Source of the DNA: an uncultured Faecalibacterium sp.
GTDB taxonomy: Bacteria > Bacillota > Clostridia > Oscillospirales > Ruminococcaceae
NCBI GenBank assembly: GCA_934525735.1
Contig: CAKSZM010000004.1
Coordinates: forward strand, 1 to 56,022
Direction: 5' to 3'
DNA length: 56,022 nucleotides
Position numbers and translations under genes: made by a program. The notes under the pieces were generated by a model. That model saw nothing but the letters and a program-made list of their open reading frames with translations. It was not told where the DNA came from and did no database searches. This document shows, in pieces, positions 48,412 to 56,022 of this stretch (positions within the stretch are counted from its first letter, which is position 1; every line of letters starts with the position of its first letter).

Positions 48412-49059
48412 ATGTCACGCTGTGTGATCATTTCCGCCTGCCCGGTGTCGCCGGAGCTGGCAAAACTCCTGAAGCCGGACGACTTCATCATCGCCTGCGA
48501 CGCAGGCTACCGCAACTGCACGCCGTTGCACTGCAGGCCGGGCATCATCGTGGGCGACTTCGACACCGCGCCCTGCCCGGAAACGGAGGACGACATCGTT
48601 GTGCTGCCCCACGTCAAGGATGATACCGACACCGAGTATGCCGCAAAGCTGGCCACGGAAAAGGGCTTTGATGAGGTGCTCTTGCTGGGCGGCCTTGGCG
48701 GCAAGCGGGTGGAGCATACGCTGGCAAACCTCTGCACCGGCCTTGGGCTGGAACGGCGGGGCGTCCGCGCAACGCTGCAGGACGAGCGCAGCCGCATCAC
48801 CTATGTGATGCCCGGCGAGACCCGCCGCTACCCAAAGGAGGATTACTTCTTCTTTTCGGCCTTCCCGCTGGAGGGCAGGGCAGAGGGCGTGTATGAGAGC
48901 GGCTCGTTCTATGAGCTTGCCGATGCCACGCTGACGGCAACCTATCCGGTGGGCGTCAGCAATGAGTACGCCGAAGGGTCGGACTGCATCACCATCAGCA
49001 CCCGGGAAGGAGCGCTGGTCGTGGTGGAGACCCTTGCCGATGGAGACGGTACGGTCTGA
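48412..49059 (+). CDS. thiN: Thiamine diphosphokinase
   Basis: 215 residues. It makes thiamine diphosphate from thiamine and ATP. Conserved parts are IIACDAGYRNC, GIIVGDFDTA with the metal-binding Asp residues, DDTDTEYAAKLATEKGF, GGLGGKRVEHTLAN, and the C-terminal beta domain (VGVSNEY). It lies 12 bases after rsgA with an AAGGA ribosome site. In many relatives rpe sits between rsgA and thiN; here it is absent. Confidence 0.95.
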   Translation: MSRCVIISACPVSPELAKLLKPDDFIIACDAGYRNCTPLHCRPGIIVGDFDTAPCPETEDDIVVLPHVKDDTDTEYAAKLATEKGFDEVLLLGGLGGKRVEHTLANLCTGLGLERRGVRATLQDERSRITYVMPGETRRYPKEDYFFFSAFPLEGRAEGVYESGSFYELADATLTATYPVGVSNEYAEGSDCITISTREGALVVVETLADGDGTV

Positions 49060-49120
49060 GGAACATTCCGCCTCCGGTCTGCGTAGAATGGAGCAGTAAC
49101 CGGAGAAAGGCGGGGTGGAA

Positions 49121-49201
49121 ATGCAGGTCGTTGTGATCCGTAGCCCGAAATATCTGCGGGGGCTGCTCTGCAGGCTGTTCGGCATCAAAAAAGAACACTG
49201 A
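49121..49201 (+). CDS. spoVM: SpoVM-like 26-residue amphipathic sporulation peptide
   Basis: A 26-codon ORF, MQVVVIRSPKYLRGLLCRLF followed by GIKKEH, with a G-rich ribosome site (AAAGGCGGGG). Bacillus SpoVM also has 26 residues, with the same Pro9-Lys10, an aromatic residue at 11, Leu12, Gly14 and a basic C-terminus; the peptide is an amphipathic helix that marks curved forespore membranes. Position after thiN at the end of the kinase-rsgA block is where Bacillus has spoVM. A strong terminator follows directly. The host group is described as non-spore-forming, so its role here is open. Confidence 0.85.
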   Translation: MQVVVIRSPKYLRGLLCRLFGIKKEH

Positions 49202-49208
49202 GAACAGG

Positions 49209-49246
49209 AAAGCCCGGCTGCATGAAAACATGCAGCCGGGCTTTTG
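49209..49246. terminator. Bidirectional terminator after spoVM
   Basis: Perfect 16-bp stem AAAGCCCGGCTGCATG / CATGCAGCCGGGCTTT with loop AAAA and a T run, between convergent genes. Confidence 0.92.
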
Positions 49247-49251
49247 CATCG

Positions 49252-49815
49252 TTATTTTTCCTCTTCGGTCAGTTTGTTGATGAGCAGCTGATAGATCTCG
49301 TTGCCTTTCAGGATGAACTGCTTTTTCACCAGCTCGGCGGTCAGCCGGTCCGGCATGCCGAGGTCCAGGCAGAACAGCTCGCTGTCCAGCCCCTTGACCG
49401 TGCAGCGGATGGTGCAGTGGCCGTCGGCCCGCTCGGTGATGTCGGCGCTGTAACGGGCTTCCTTTCTGGCCCAGTTCTGGTAGCGCAGCACGGCGGTAAC
49501 GGCCTTTTCCCGCACTGTGCGGGGCAGGTCGTAGGCCAGCTCCTGCGCCACTTTGCGGCCTTTATCGGTGATGATATAGCTGCCGTCGGTCAGGGTGACC
49601 AGCTGCTGTTTTGTGATGTCATCGAGGCAGGAGCCGATCTCGAAGTAGTTGACCAGAGCTTCGTCCATCAGCGCATTCTCAATGTCTGTCCGGGCAATGG
49701 GCCCGGCATTTTTTACCAGGTAACACAGCAGCAGCCGGATCTGGGTGCTGTCGGTCAGTCCGCCGGGACGTACACCGGCGGTAAAAGCGTCGTTTGCGGC
49801 CATCGTTCCATACAT
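49252..49815 (-). CDS. DUF4364 family protein
   Basis: 187 residues from the ATG at 49815; an in-frame ATG at 49803 (MAANDAFTAG) is an alternative, since AAGGGGG touches the first ATG and is 12 bases from the second. The N-terminal half looks like a winged helix (RLLLCYLVKNAGPIARTDIE, DITKQQLVTLTDGSYIITDKGRKVA), which suggests DNA binding. The second half is a beta domain of unknown use (DGHCTIRCTVKGLDSELFCL). DUF4364 proteins are widespread in Clostridia with no proven role. Confidence 0.82.
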   Translation of the reverse strand: MYGTMAANDAFTAGVRPGGLTDSTQIRLLLCYLVKNAGPIARTDIENALMDEALVNYFEIGSCLDDITKQQLVTLTDGSYIITDKGRKVAQELAYDLPRTVREKAVTAVLRYQNWARKEARYSADITERADGHCTIRCTVKGLDSELFCLDLGMPDRLTAELVKKQFILKGNEIYQLLINKLTEEEK

Positions 49816-49854
49816 CCCCCTTGCATTTTCTCTTCCTGTCTAGTATAAATGGTT

Positions 49855-50790
49855 TCACACCGGATTGCAAGCCGCAGCGGCAAAATCTGTTTCGATCTGC
49901 TTCGGGCTTTCCGGAGTAGAGTAGACCCAGCGGCCGATGTGCCCCTCGGTGATGAAATATTTCAGCTCGAAGCGGTGGCGCTGGTTCAGGGCGTGGTTCA
50001 CGATCACAAGCTTGATCTTCATCTTCTCAGGCAGGATGTTCTTGATGTAGACGCTCACAGCCTGCCCGGGCACAAGGCCGGGGCAGCTCTCGGCCAGCCC
50101 CGCCAGATTGGGCGCGATCTCAATAAAGGTGCCGTACTCCTCCACGCTGCGCACGATGCCCACCACTGTTTCGCCCACGGTGAACCCGGCGGCGTTTTCT
50201 TCCCAGGTGCCCAGCAGCTCCCGGATGCTCAGCACAAAGCGCCCCTGTACATCACGGTTCTTGATGGCGCACAGGATCTGCTGCCCCACGCTGACCCGGT
50301 CGGCAGGGGAGGAGATGCGGCTTACCGACATGCAGTCGATGGGCAGCAGGGCACTGATGCCGCAGCCTACATCGCAGAACGCACCGAACGGCTCGATATG
50401 GGTCACGGTGCAGGGCAGAATGTCCCCGGGCTGCAAGGCATCCAGATAGTCGGCCTTGCACATCCGCTGTGCCTCCGCGCGGGAAAGCCGGTACACGGGC
50501 TGGCCGTCCTCGCCGGTGTCCAGCCCTTCCACCACAAAGCAGGTGGGGCGGCCCACCCGGGTCAGCACGGCAATATCCCGCACGGAGCCGTTTTCAGCCC
50601 CGTCGGCGCACTGGGCAAAGGGCATCACGGCTTTGGCTCCGCCGATCTCGAACCGCAGCTGGCGCTGGGTGTCAAAGGCCAGCGCCGTGGCCTGCAGAAT
50701 CTCGCGGCTGGCCATGGCGGCGCGCAGCTCGGCAGCGCTCAGGCGGGCGGCGGAACGGTAGTTGCCTTCGGTACGGTATGCTTGCATCAT
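49855..50790 (-). CDS. S1 RNA-binding domain protein, ribosomal protein S1-like
   Basis: 311 residues from ATG at 50790 (AAAGAGGAATGAAAG upstream). It has an N-terminal degenerate S1-like region, then two clear S1 domains: LQPGDILPCTVTHIEPFGAF ... GISALLPI and FTVGETVVGIVRSVEEYGTF ... LAGLAESCPGLVPGQAVSVY. The C-terminal about 60 residues continue with basic and aromatic residues. It is shorter than true S1 and may bind mRNA or help ribosomes. It is followed by the DUF4364 gene on the same strand. Confidence 0.88.
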   Translation of the reverse strand: MMQAYRTEGNYRSAARLSAAELRAAMASREILQATALAFDTQRQLRFEIGGAKAVMPFAQCADGAENGSVRDIAVLTRVGRPTCFVVEGLDTGEDGQPVYRLSRAEAQRMCKADYLDALQPGDILPCTVTHIEPFGAFCDVGCGISALLPIDCMSVSRISSPADRVSVGQQILCAIKNRDVQGRFVLSIRELLGTWEENAAGFTVGETVVGIVRSVEEYGTFIEIAPNLAGLAESCPGLVPGQAVSVYIKNILPEKMKIKLVIVNHALNQRHRFELKYFITEGHIGRWVYSTPESPKQIETDFAAAACNPV

Positions 50791-50856
50791 CTTTCATTCC
50801 TCTTTCTCAGTTGTTTTGGTTTCTGTTAAAACCTATGCATCCGCCCCGGCGGATAT

Positions 50857-50885
50857 TTGCATTTTATCTTTGTTTGCATTATACT
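50857..50885 (+). promoter_or_regulatory. Promoter of the DUF951-prfA run
   Basis: -35 TTGCAT (50857-50862), 17-base spacer, -10 TATACT (50880-50885), about 100 bases before the DUF951 ATG. Confidence 0.7.
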
Positions 50886-50985
50886 ATATTTGTATGTGCA
50901 GCGGCCTGCAAACCACAGGCTGTGCTGCACACATCGCCTGCCCGCACTACAGCAAAAGGGCAGGCAGAAGGGAGCGACCAAAGCT

Positions 50986-51174
50986 ATGGATATCGCTGTG
51001 GGAGATACCATCCTCACCCGCAAGAAGCACCCCTGCGGTGCTGCCAGCTTCGAGGTGCTGCGCGTCGGCATGGATTTCAAGATCCGCTGCACCGGCTGCG
51101 GGCGCGAGGTGATGCTGCCGCGTGCTAAAATTGAAAAGAACATCAAAAAGGTGATCCACCCCGGGCAGGAATAG
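50986..51174 (+). CDS. DUF951 family protein
   Basis: 62 residues from the ATG at 50986, with AGAAGGGAGCG upstream; longer in-frame starts lie before the promoter-proximal leader and lack ribosome sites. The sequence matches DUF951: DIAVGDTILTRKKHPCGAAS, a zinc-like CTGCG with an earlier Cys, and REVMLPRAKIEKNIKKV. It is a small SH3-like, possibly nucleic-acid-binding protein of unknown function in Firmicutes. prfA follows on the same strand. Confidence 0.9.
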   Translation: MDIAVGDTILTRKKHPCGAASFEVLRVGMDFKIRCTGCGREVMLPRAKIEKNIKKVIHPGQE

Positions 51175-51229
51175 CGCCCGCAGCGGGAACGCAACCCATT
51201 CAGGCGATTGTAAGGAGAACTGCAGGAAT

Positions 51230-52318
<1,089 letters not shown>

Positions 52319-52398
52319 AAATGTTTTTTTCAAAAAGCACGATAACATGTCGATAAAAGCTGAAAAGCAAAACTACTTTACAGACAGAAAGAACGTGA

Positions 52399-53433
52399 AT
52401 GCGTATGAATTTTAAAACGGAAATTCTGCCCGCCTCGGCGCCGGAAAGCATTGAAAAAGCCGCCGGTCTGCTGCGCAGCGGCGAGCTCGTGGCCCTGCCC
52501 ACCGAGACGGTCTACGGCATTGCAGCCGACGCCCGCAACGGCGAAGCCGTGAAGAAAATCTTCGTGGCGAAGGGACGCCCGCAGGACAATCCCCTTATCG
52601 TCCATGTTACCGGCCCGGAGATGCTGCCGGGTCTGGTCAGCGAGGTGCCGGAGCGTGCCCAGCTGCTGATGGCAGCCTTCTGCCCCGGCCCGCTCACCAT
52701 CATCATGCCCCGCGGCCCGGAGGTGGCCGCCGAGTGCTGCGCCGGTCTGGACACGGTGGGCATCCGCATGCCCAGCCACCCGGTGGCCCGTGCGGTCATC
52801 GAGCAGAGCGGCTGCGCCTTTGCCGCCCCCAGCGCCAATCTTTCCGGCAAGCCCAGCCCCACCAACGCTCAGGACGTCTTTACCGATATGGACGGCCGCC
52901 TGCCCCTCATTCTGGACGGCGGCGAGTGCGATGTGGGCGTGGAGAGCACCGTGGTGTCGGTGGTGGGCGACAAGCCCACCCTGTTCCGCCCCGGCCACAT
53001 CACGCTGGAAGATCTGGAGCGCGCCCTCGGCGAAGAGGTGGAAGTGTCCAAAGCGATCCTCGAAAAACTGCCGGAGGGCGCTGTGGTGCGCAGCCCCGGC
53101 ATGAAGTATAAGCACTATGCCCCCAAGGCGGACGTGACGCTGCTGGACGGCACCTTTGAACAGTTCAAGGCCTATGTGGATGCCCACTCCGACCAGAACC
53201 CCAGCTGCCTGTGCTTTACCGGCGAGGCTGAAAAGCTGGGCGTGCCCTGCGTGGAGTACGGCCGCGAGGGGGACGGCGCCGACCAGGCAAAGCACATCTT
53301 CCGCTCCCTGCGTGCGCTGGATGAGCAGGGCGACGCGGTGGTCTATGCCCGCTGCCCGCAGAAGGACGGCCTGTCGATGGCGGTGTACAACCGCCTCATC
53401 CGCGCCGCCGCCTTCCGGGTGATCAAGCTATGA
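52399..53433 (+). CDS. L-threonylcarbamoyladenylate synthase (Sua5 type)
   Basis: 344 residues, long Sua5 form. The YrdC domain (1-210) has GELVALPTETVYGIAADARN, KGRPQDNPLIVHV, PGPLTIIMPR, VGIRMPSHPVARAVI and AAPSANLSGKPSPT; the C-terminal Sua5 domain (230-344) has SPGMKYKHYAPKADV. It makes the threonylcarbamoyl-AMP used for t6A37 of tRNAs. Start at 52399 or 52405 (second Met); the ribosome site (AGAAAG) is weak. Its last bases overlap coaE. Confidence 0.95.
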   Translation: MRMNFKTEILPASAPESIEKAAGLLRSGELVALPTETVYGIAADARNGEAVKKIFVAKGRPQDNPLIVHVTGPEMLPGLVSEVPERAQLLMAAFCPGPLTIIMPRGPEVAAECCAGLDTVGIRMPSHPVARAVIEQSGCAFAAPSANLSGKPSPTNAQDVFTDMDGRLPLILDGGECDVGVESTVVSVVGDKPTLFRPGHITLEDLERALGEEVEVSKAILEKLPEGAVVRSPGMKYKHYAPKADVTLLDGTFEQFKAYVDAHSDQNPSCLCFTGEAEKLGVPCVEYGREGDGADQAKHIFRSLRALDEQGDAVVYARCPQKDGLSMAVYNRLIRAAAFRVIKL

Positions 53434-54059
53434 TCACGCTGGGCATCACGGGCCGCAGCGGCTGCGGCAAATCCACGGTCACGGCGGTGTTTGCGGCCCA
53501 CAGCGTACCGTTGGCCGATGCAGATCAGATCAGCCGCGAAATTCTGCTGCCCGGCTCTCCGCTGCTGCCGGCGCTGGCAGAGCGGTTCGGCGGGGATATC
53601 CTTACTGCGGATGGTACCCTGAACCGCCGCCTGCTGGCCGACCGCGCCTTTGCAACGCCGGAGGGCAAGGCGGCTCTGGATGGTCTGACCCACCCGGAGA
53701 TCGTGCGCCGCATCCGCGCTGCAAAGCAGGCCGCGCTGGCTTCCGGCGCGCCGCTGTTCGTGCTGGACGGTGCTGTCATTGTGGGTACGGCTGCGCAGGC
53801 CGAGTGTGACCGATTGTGCGTCGTTACCGCCCCGTTTGAAACCAGTGTTTCCCGCATCATGGCGCGGGACGGCATCTCCGCAGAAATGGCAGCCCGCCGC
53901 CTGAACGCGCAGACCCCCGAGGAAACGCTGACGGCGCAGGCGGACTACGTCCTGCGCAACGATACCGACCTTGCCCGCCTGCAGGCTGCCGCGGCGCAGC
54001 TCTGCACCCGGCTCATGCAGGAAGGAGGTGCCGGAGAAGGGTTTGAACGAACAGAATAA
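53430..54059 (+). CDS. coaE: Dephospho-CoA kinase
   Basis: 209 residues. Last step of CoA synthesis: phosphorylates the 3'-OH of dephospho-CoA. It starts with the P-loop GITGRSGCGKST, then VPLADADQISRE, and HPEIVRRI in the lid. The start overlaps the previous gene's stop by four bases. The C-terminal end overlaps the start of the transglycosylase gene by 17 bases. Confidence 0.95.
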   Translation: MITLGITGRSGCGKSTVTAVFAAHSVPLADADQISREILLPGSPLLPALAERFGGDILTADGTLNRRLLADRAFATPEGKAALDGLTHPEIVRRIRAAKQAALASGAPLFVLDGAVIVGTAAQAECDRLCVVTAPFETSVSRIMARDGISAEMAARRLNAQTPEETLTAQADYVLRNDTDLARLQAAAAQLCTRLMQEGGAGEGFERTE

Positions 54060-54711
54060 ACAACGCCCGAACGCCCCGCAGTATGACCCGGAAACGGCCC
54101 GCATCCGCCGCGCCGCCCGTGACCGGCGGGAGCGCCGCCGCCGCAGACAGCGCAACCGCCGCCTGCTGTTTCTGGCCGTCATGCTTTTGTGCGCTGCGCT
54201 GCTGCTGCCGAAACTGTGGAACCGTGCCGAGCGCATTTTGTATCCGCGCAAGTACGAAGCGATCGTGGAGCAGTGGGCGCAGACCTACGATCTCGACCCG
54301 CTTCTGGTGGATGCTTTCATCCGCACCGAAAGCGGTTTCGATCCGCAGGCGACCTCCAGCGTAGATGCCCGGGGTCTGATGCAGATGACCGAGGAAACGT
54401 TCATCTGGCTGCGCAGTAAGATCGCACCGGACGAAGGGCTGGTCTTTGCCAACCTCTATGATCCCGAGACCAGCATCCGCTTCGGCTGCTATTATCTGCA
54501 CCTGTGCCTGGACCGCTACAAGGGCGATGTGGCAACTGCCGCCGCTGCATATCACAGCGGGTGGGGAACAGTGGATGCGCTGCTGCAGATCGAAGAGCAT
54601 TCATCCGACGGCGAGACCCTGCAGGGCTTCCCCTATAATCAGATGAACCATTACGTTAAAAAAATCACTTCCGGCTACGCGAATTATCAGCGCATCTATG
54701 CCGGAACCTGA
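54043..54711 (+). CDS. Lytic transglycosylase (SLT domain), membrane-anchored
   Basis: 222 residues from a TTG at 54043 with GGAGAAGGG upstream; an ATG further up lies inside coaE and has no ribosome site. A very basic cytoplasmic segment (RDRRERRRRRQRNRR) precedes one transmembrane helix (LLFLAVMLLCAALLLPKL). The catalytic SLT domain has the glutamate in FIRTESGFDPQATS (Glu96), ARGLMQMTEETF and AAAAYHSGWGTV. It would cut peptidoglycan to form anhydro-muropeptides. It overlaps coaE. Confidence 0.9.
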   Translation: MNEQNKQRPNAPQYDPETARIRRAARDRRERRRRRQRNRRLLFLAVMLLCAALLLPKLWNRAERILYPRKYEAIVEQWAQTYDLDPLLVDAFIRTESGFDPQATSSVDARGLMQMTEETFIWLRSKIAPDEGLVFANLYDPETSIRFGCYYLHLCLDRYKGDVATAAAAYHSGWGTVDALLQIEEHSSDGETLQGFPYNQMNHYVKKITSGYANYQRIYAGT

Positions 54712-54727
54712 GAGGAGATAAACGAAA

Positions 54728-56022
54728 ATGAGCGAGAAACTCACCGCAAAGCAGGCAGCGGAACAGCTGCTGTACAAGCCGGAGTATGCCGCCGACAAGA
54801 GCGCGGACGTGAAGGAGAAAGCCGCCGCCTTTGCCGAGGGTTACAAGACATTCCTGAACGCGGCCAAGACCGAGCGCGAAGCCGCCGCCGCCAGCGAGAA
54901 ACTGCTGCGGGAAGCCGGCTATGAAAAGTTTGAGCCGAAAAAGGTCTATGCCCCCGGTCAGAAGATCTATTTTGTGCAGGAGCATAAGGCCGTGGTCGCG
55001 GCCACCATCGGCCAGAAGCCTTTTGAGGACGGCTTCCGTCTGGTGATCGCCCACATCGACAGCCCTCGGCTGGATCTGCGCCCGAACCCGCTGTACGAGG
55101 CAGACCATTTCAGCTACTTCAAGACCCATTACTACGGCGGCCTGCGCAAGTATCAGTGGGGCACCATGCCGCTGGCTATCCACGGCGTGTTCACCCGCGC
55201 CGACGGTTCCAGCGTGTCGGTCTGCATCGGCGAGGATGAGAACGACCCTGTGTTCTGCATCACCGACCTGCTGCCCCATCTGGGTGCCGAGCAGAACGAC
55301 CGCAAGCTCAGCGAGGGCATCAAGGCCGAAGAGCTGAACGTGCTCATCGGCTCCGACGCCGTGGAAGAAACCGATATCAAGGAAGCCGTCAAACTGAATA
55401 CCCTGATGCTGCTGCATGAGAAATACGGCATCACCGAGCGGGATTTCACCCGTGCCGAGATCGAGATCGTGCCCGCCCACAAGGCCCGGGACGTGGGCTT
55501 TGACCGCTCTATGGTGGGCGGCTACGGCCACGATGACCGTGTGGATTCCTATCCCGCCCTCATGGCTGAAATTGAAACGAAGAACCCCGTGCACACCACC
55601 GTCTGCGTGCTGACCGATAAGGAAGAGATCGGCTCCGACGGTGTCACCGGCATGCAGAGCATGTATGTGTTCCATTTCATGCAGCTGCTGTGCCGTGCTG
55701 CCGGTCAGGATGATATCATTGCCTTCCGCAACAGCGTGTGCCTGTCTGCCGACGTCACCGCTGCCTTTGACCCCTCCTGGGCCGGTGCGTTCGAAAAGCA
55801 GAACGGCACCTACGCAGGCCGCGGCGTGGCGTTCTTCAAGTATACCGGCAGCCGCGGCAAGAGCTCTGCCAGCGATGCTTCTGCCGAGCTGGTAGGGGAG
55901 ATCACCCGCCTGCTGGACGCCAACAACGTGGCATGGCAGATCGGCGAGCTGGGCCGTCTGGATCTGGGCGGCGGCGGCACCATCGCCAAGTATGTGGCCA
56001 ACCGCGGCATCCCGGTGCTGGA
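54728..56022 (+). CDS. M18 family aminopeptidase, cut by the window end
   Basis: 432 residues are visible from the ATG at 54728 (GAGGAGATAA upstream); the frame is still open at the last base. Metal and catalytic motifs of the M18 (aminopeptidase I) family are VIAHIDSPRLDLRPNP, VGGYGHDDRVDSYPAL and DKEEIGSDGVTGMQ. Members are large, zinc- or cobalt-dependent dodecameric aminopeptidases in the cytoplasm that trim peptides. The last 20 or so residues are missing at the right edge. Confidence 0.93.
   Translation, partial: MSEKLTAKQAAEQLLYKPEYAADKSADVKEKAAAFAEGYKTFLNAAKTEREAAAASEKLLREAGYEKFEPKKVYAPGQKIYFVQEHKAVVAATIGQKPFEDGFRLVIAHIDSPRLDLRPNPLYEADHFSYFKTHYYGGLRKYQWGTMPLAIHGVFTRADGSSVSVCIGEDENDPVFCITDLLPHLGAEQNDRKLSEGIKAEELNVLIGSDAVEETDIKEAVKLNTLMLLHEKYGITERDFTRAEIEIVPAHKARDVGFDRSMVGGYGHDDRVDSYPALMAEIETKNPVHTTVCVLTDKEEIGSDGVTGMQSMYVFHFMQLLCRAAGQDDIIAFRNSVCLSADVTAAFDPSWAGAFEKQNGTYAGRGVAFFKYTGSRGKSSASDASAELVGEITRLLDANNVAWQIGELGRLDLGGGGTIAKYVANRGIPVL

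Overview
The window reads as a high-GC Firmicute chromosome of the Oscillospiraceae/Ruminococcaceae type, most likely Faecalibacterium or a close relative. This is inferred from the gene content: a type III glutamine synthetase next to a type I enzyme and an ANTAR regulator, a RemA/DUF370 protein, DUF951, DUF4364, a PASTA kinase, a SpoVM-like micro-ORF and palindromic intergenic repeats. No rRNA, tRNA or CRISPR array was found.

Positions 1 to about 19.4 kb are the right arm of a prophage. In order: the end of a virion structural gene; three small or medium virion proteins that look like ejection (internal virion) proteins; a giant 3497-residue polyvalent protein with an HEDWH zincin-like motif, polyvalent-protein domains, coiled coil and an LPD38-like C-terminus; three fibre/baseplate genes, one with a collagen-like shaft; two small tail-associated genes; and a lysis cassette (GH25 endolysin, DUF4406 protein, two holin-like proteins) closed by two strong hairpins. 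Two about 210-bp non-coding blocks (1273-1484 and 13430-13644) flank the medium virion gene and the giant gene as direct repeats. They share a chain of hairpins, and one stem differs by compensatory changes, so they look like an undescribed structured RNA. Codon and base composition switch inside the collagen-like fibre gene, so its tip and the lysis genes appear to have a separate ancestry.

Next to the prophage, 19.5-20.3 kb is a truncated and frameshifted diguanylate cyclase remnant, followed by a YbjN-like protein with a very acidic tail. From 21.2 to 27.4 kb on the minus strand lies a nitrogen block: glnN (type III GS), glnA (type I GS), an ANTAR regulator with a degenerate receiver, then pyrG. 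A sigma-A-type promoter and an intrinsic terminator lie in the glnN leader, where an overlapping small hairpin with an A1/G4 hexaloop suggests control by antitermination. Two MITE-like elements lie at 22.9 and 28.8 kb.

From 27.5 to 32.7 kb come an RlmI-like methyltransferase, a CYTH protein, a CarD-type regulator cut off after its N-terminal domain, a rhomboid protease whose natural start codon reads ACG, and a membrane-anchored glycerophosphodiester phosphodiesterase. At 33.1-36.2 kb three genes resemble the 12S, 1.3S and 5S parts of a biotin transcarboxylase. An orphan transposase-type HTH protein follows.

From 36.9 to 49.2 kb is a long housekeeping run on the plus strand: yicC, remA, gmk, priA, def, fmt, rsmB, rlmN, PP2C phosphatase, PASTA kinase, rsgA, thiN and a 26-codon spoVM. 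It follows the well-known Firmicute priA-def-fmt-rsmB-rlmN-prpC-prkC-rsgA-thiN-spoVM order. Then come two minus-strand genes (DUF4364, S1-domain protein) and a second plus-strand run: DUF951, prfA, a Sua5-type threonylcarbamoyl-AMP synthase, coaE, a lytic transglycosylase and an M18 aminopeptidase cut by the window edge.
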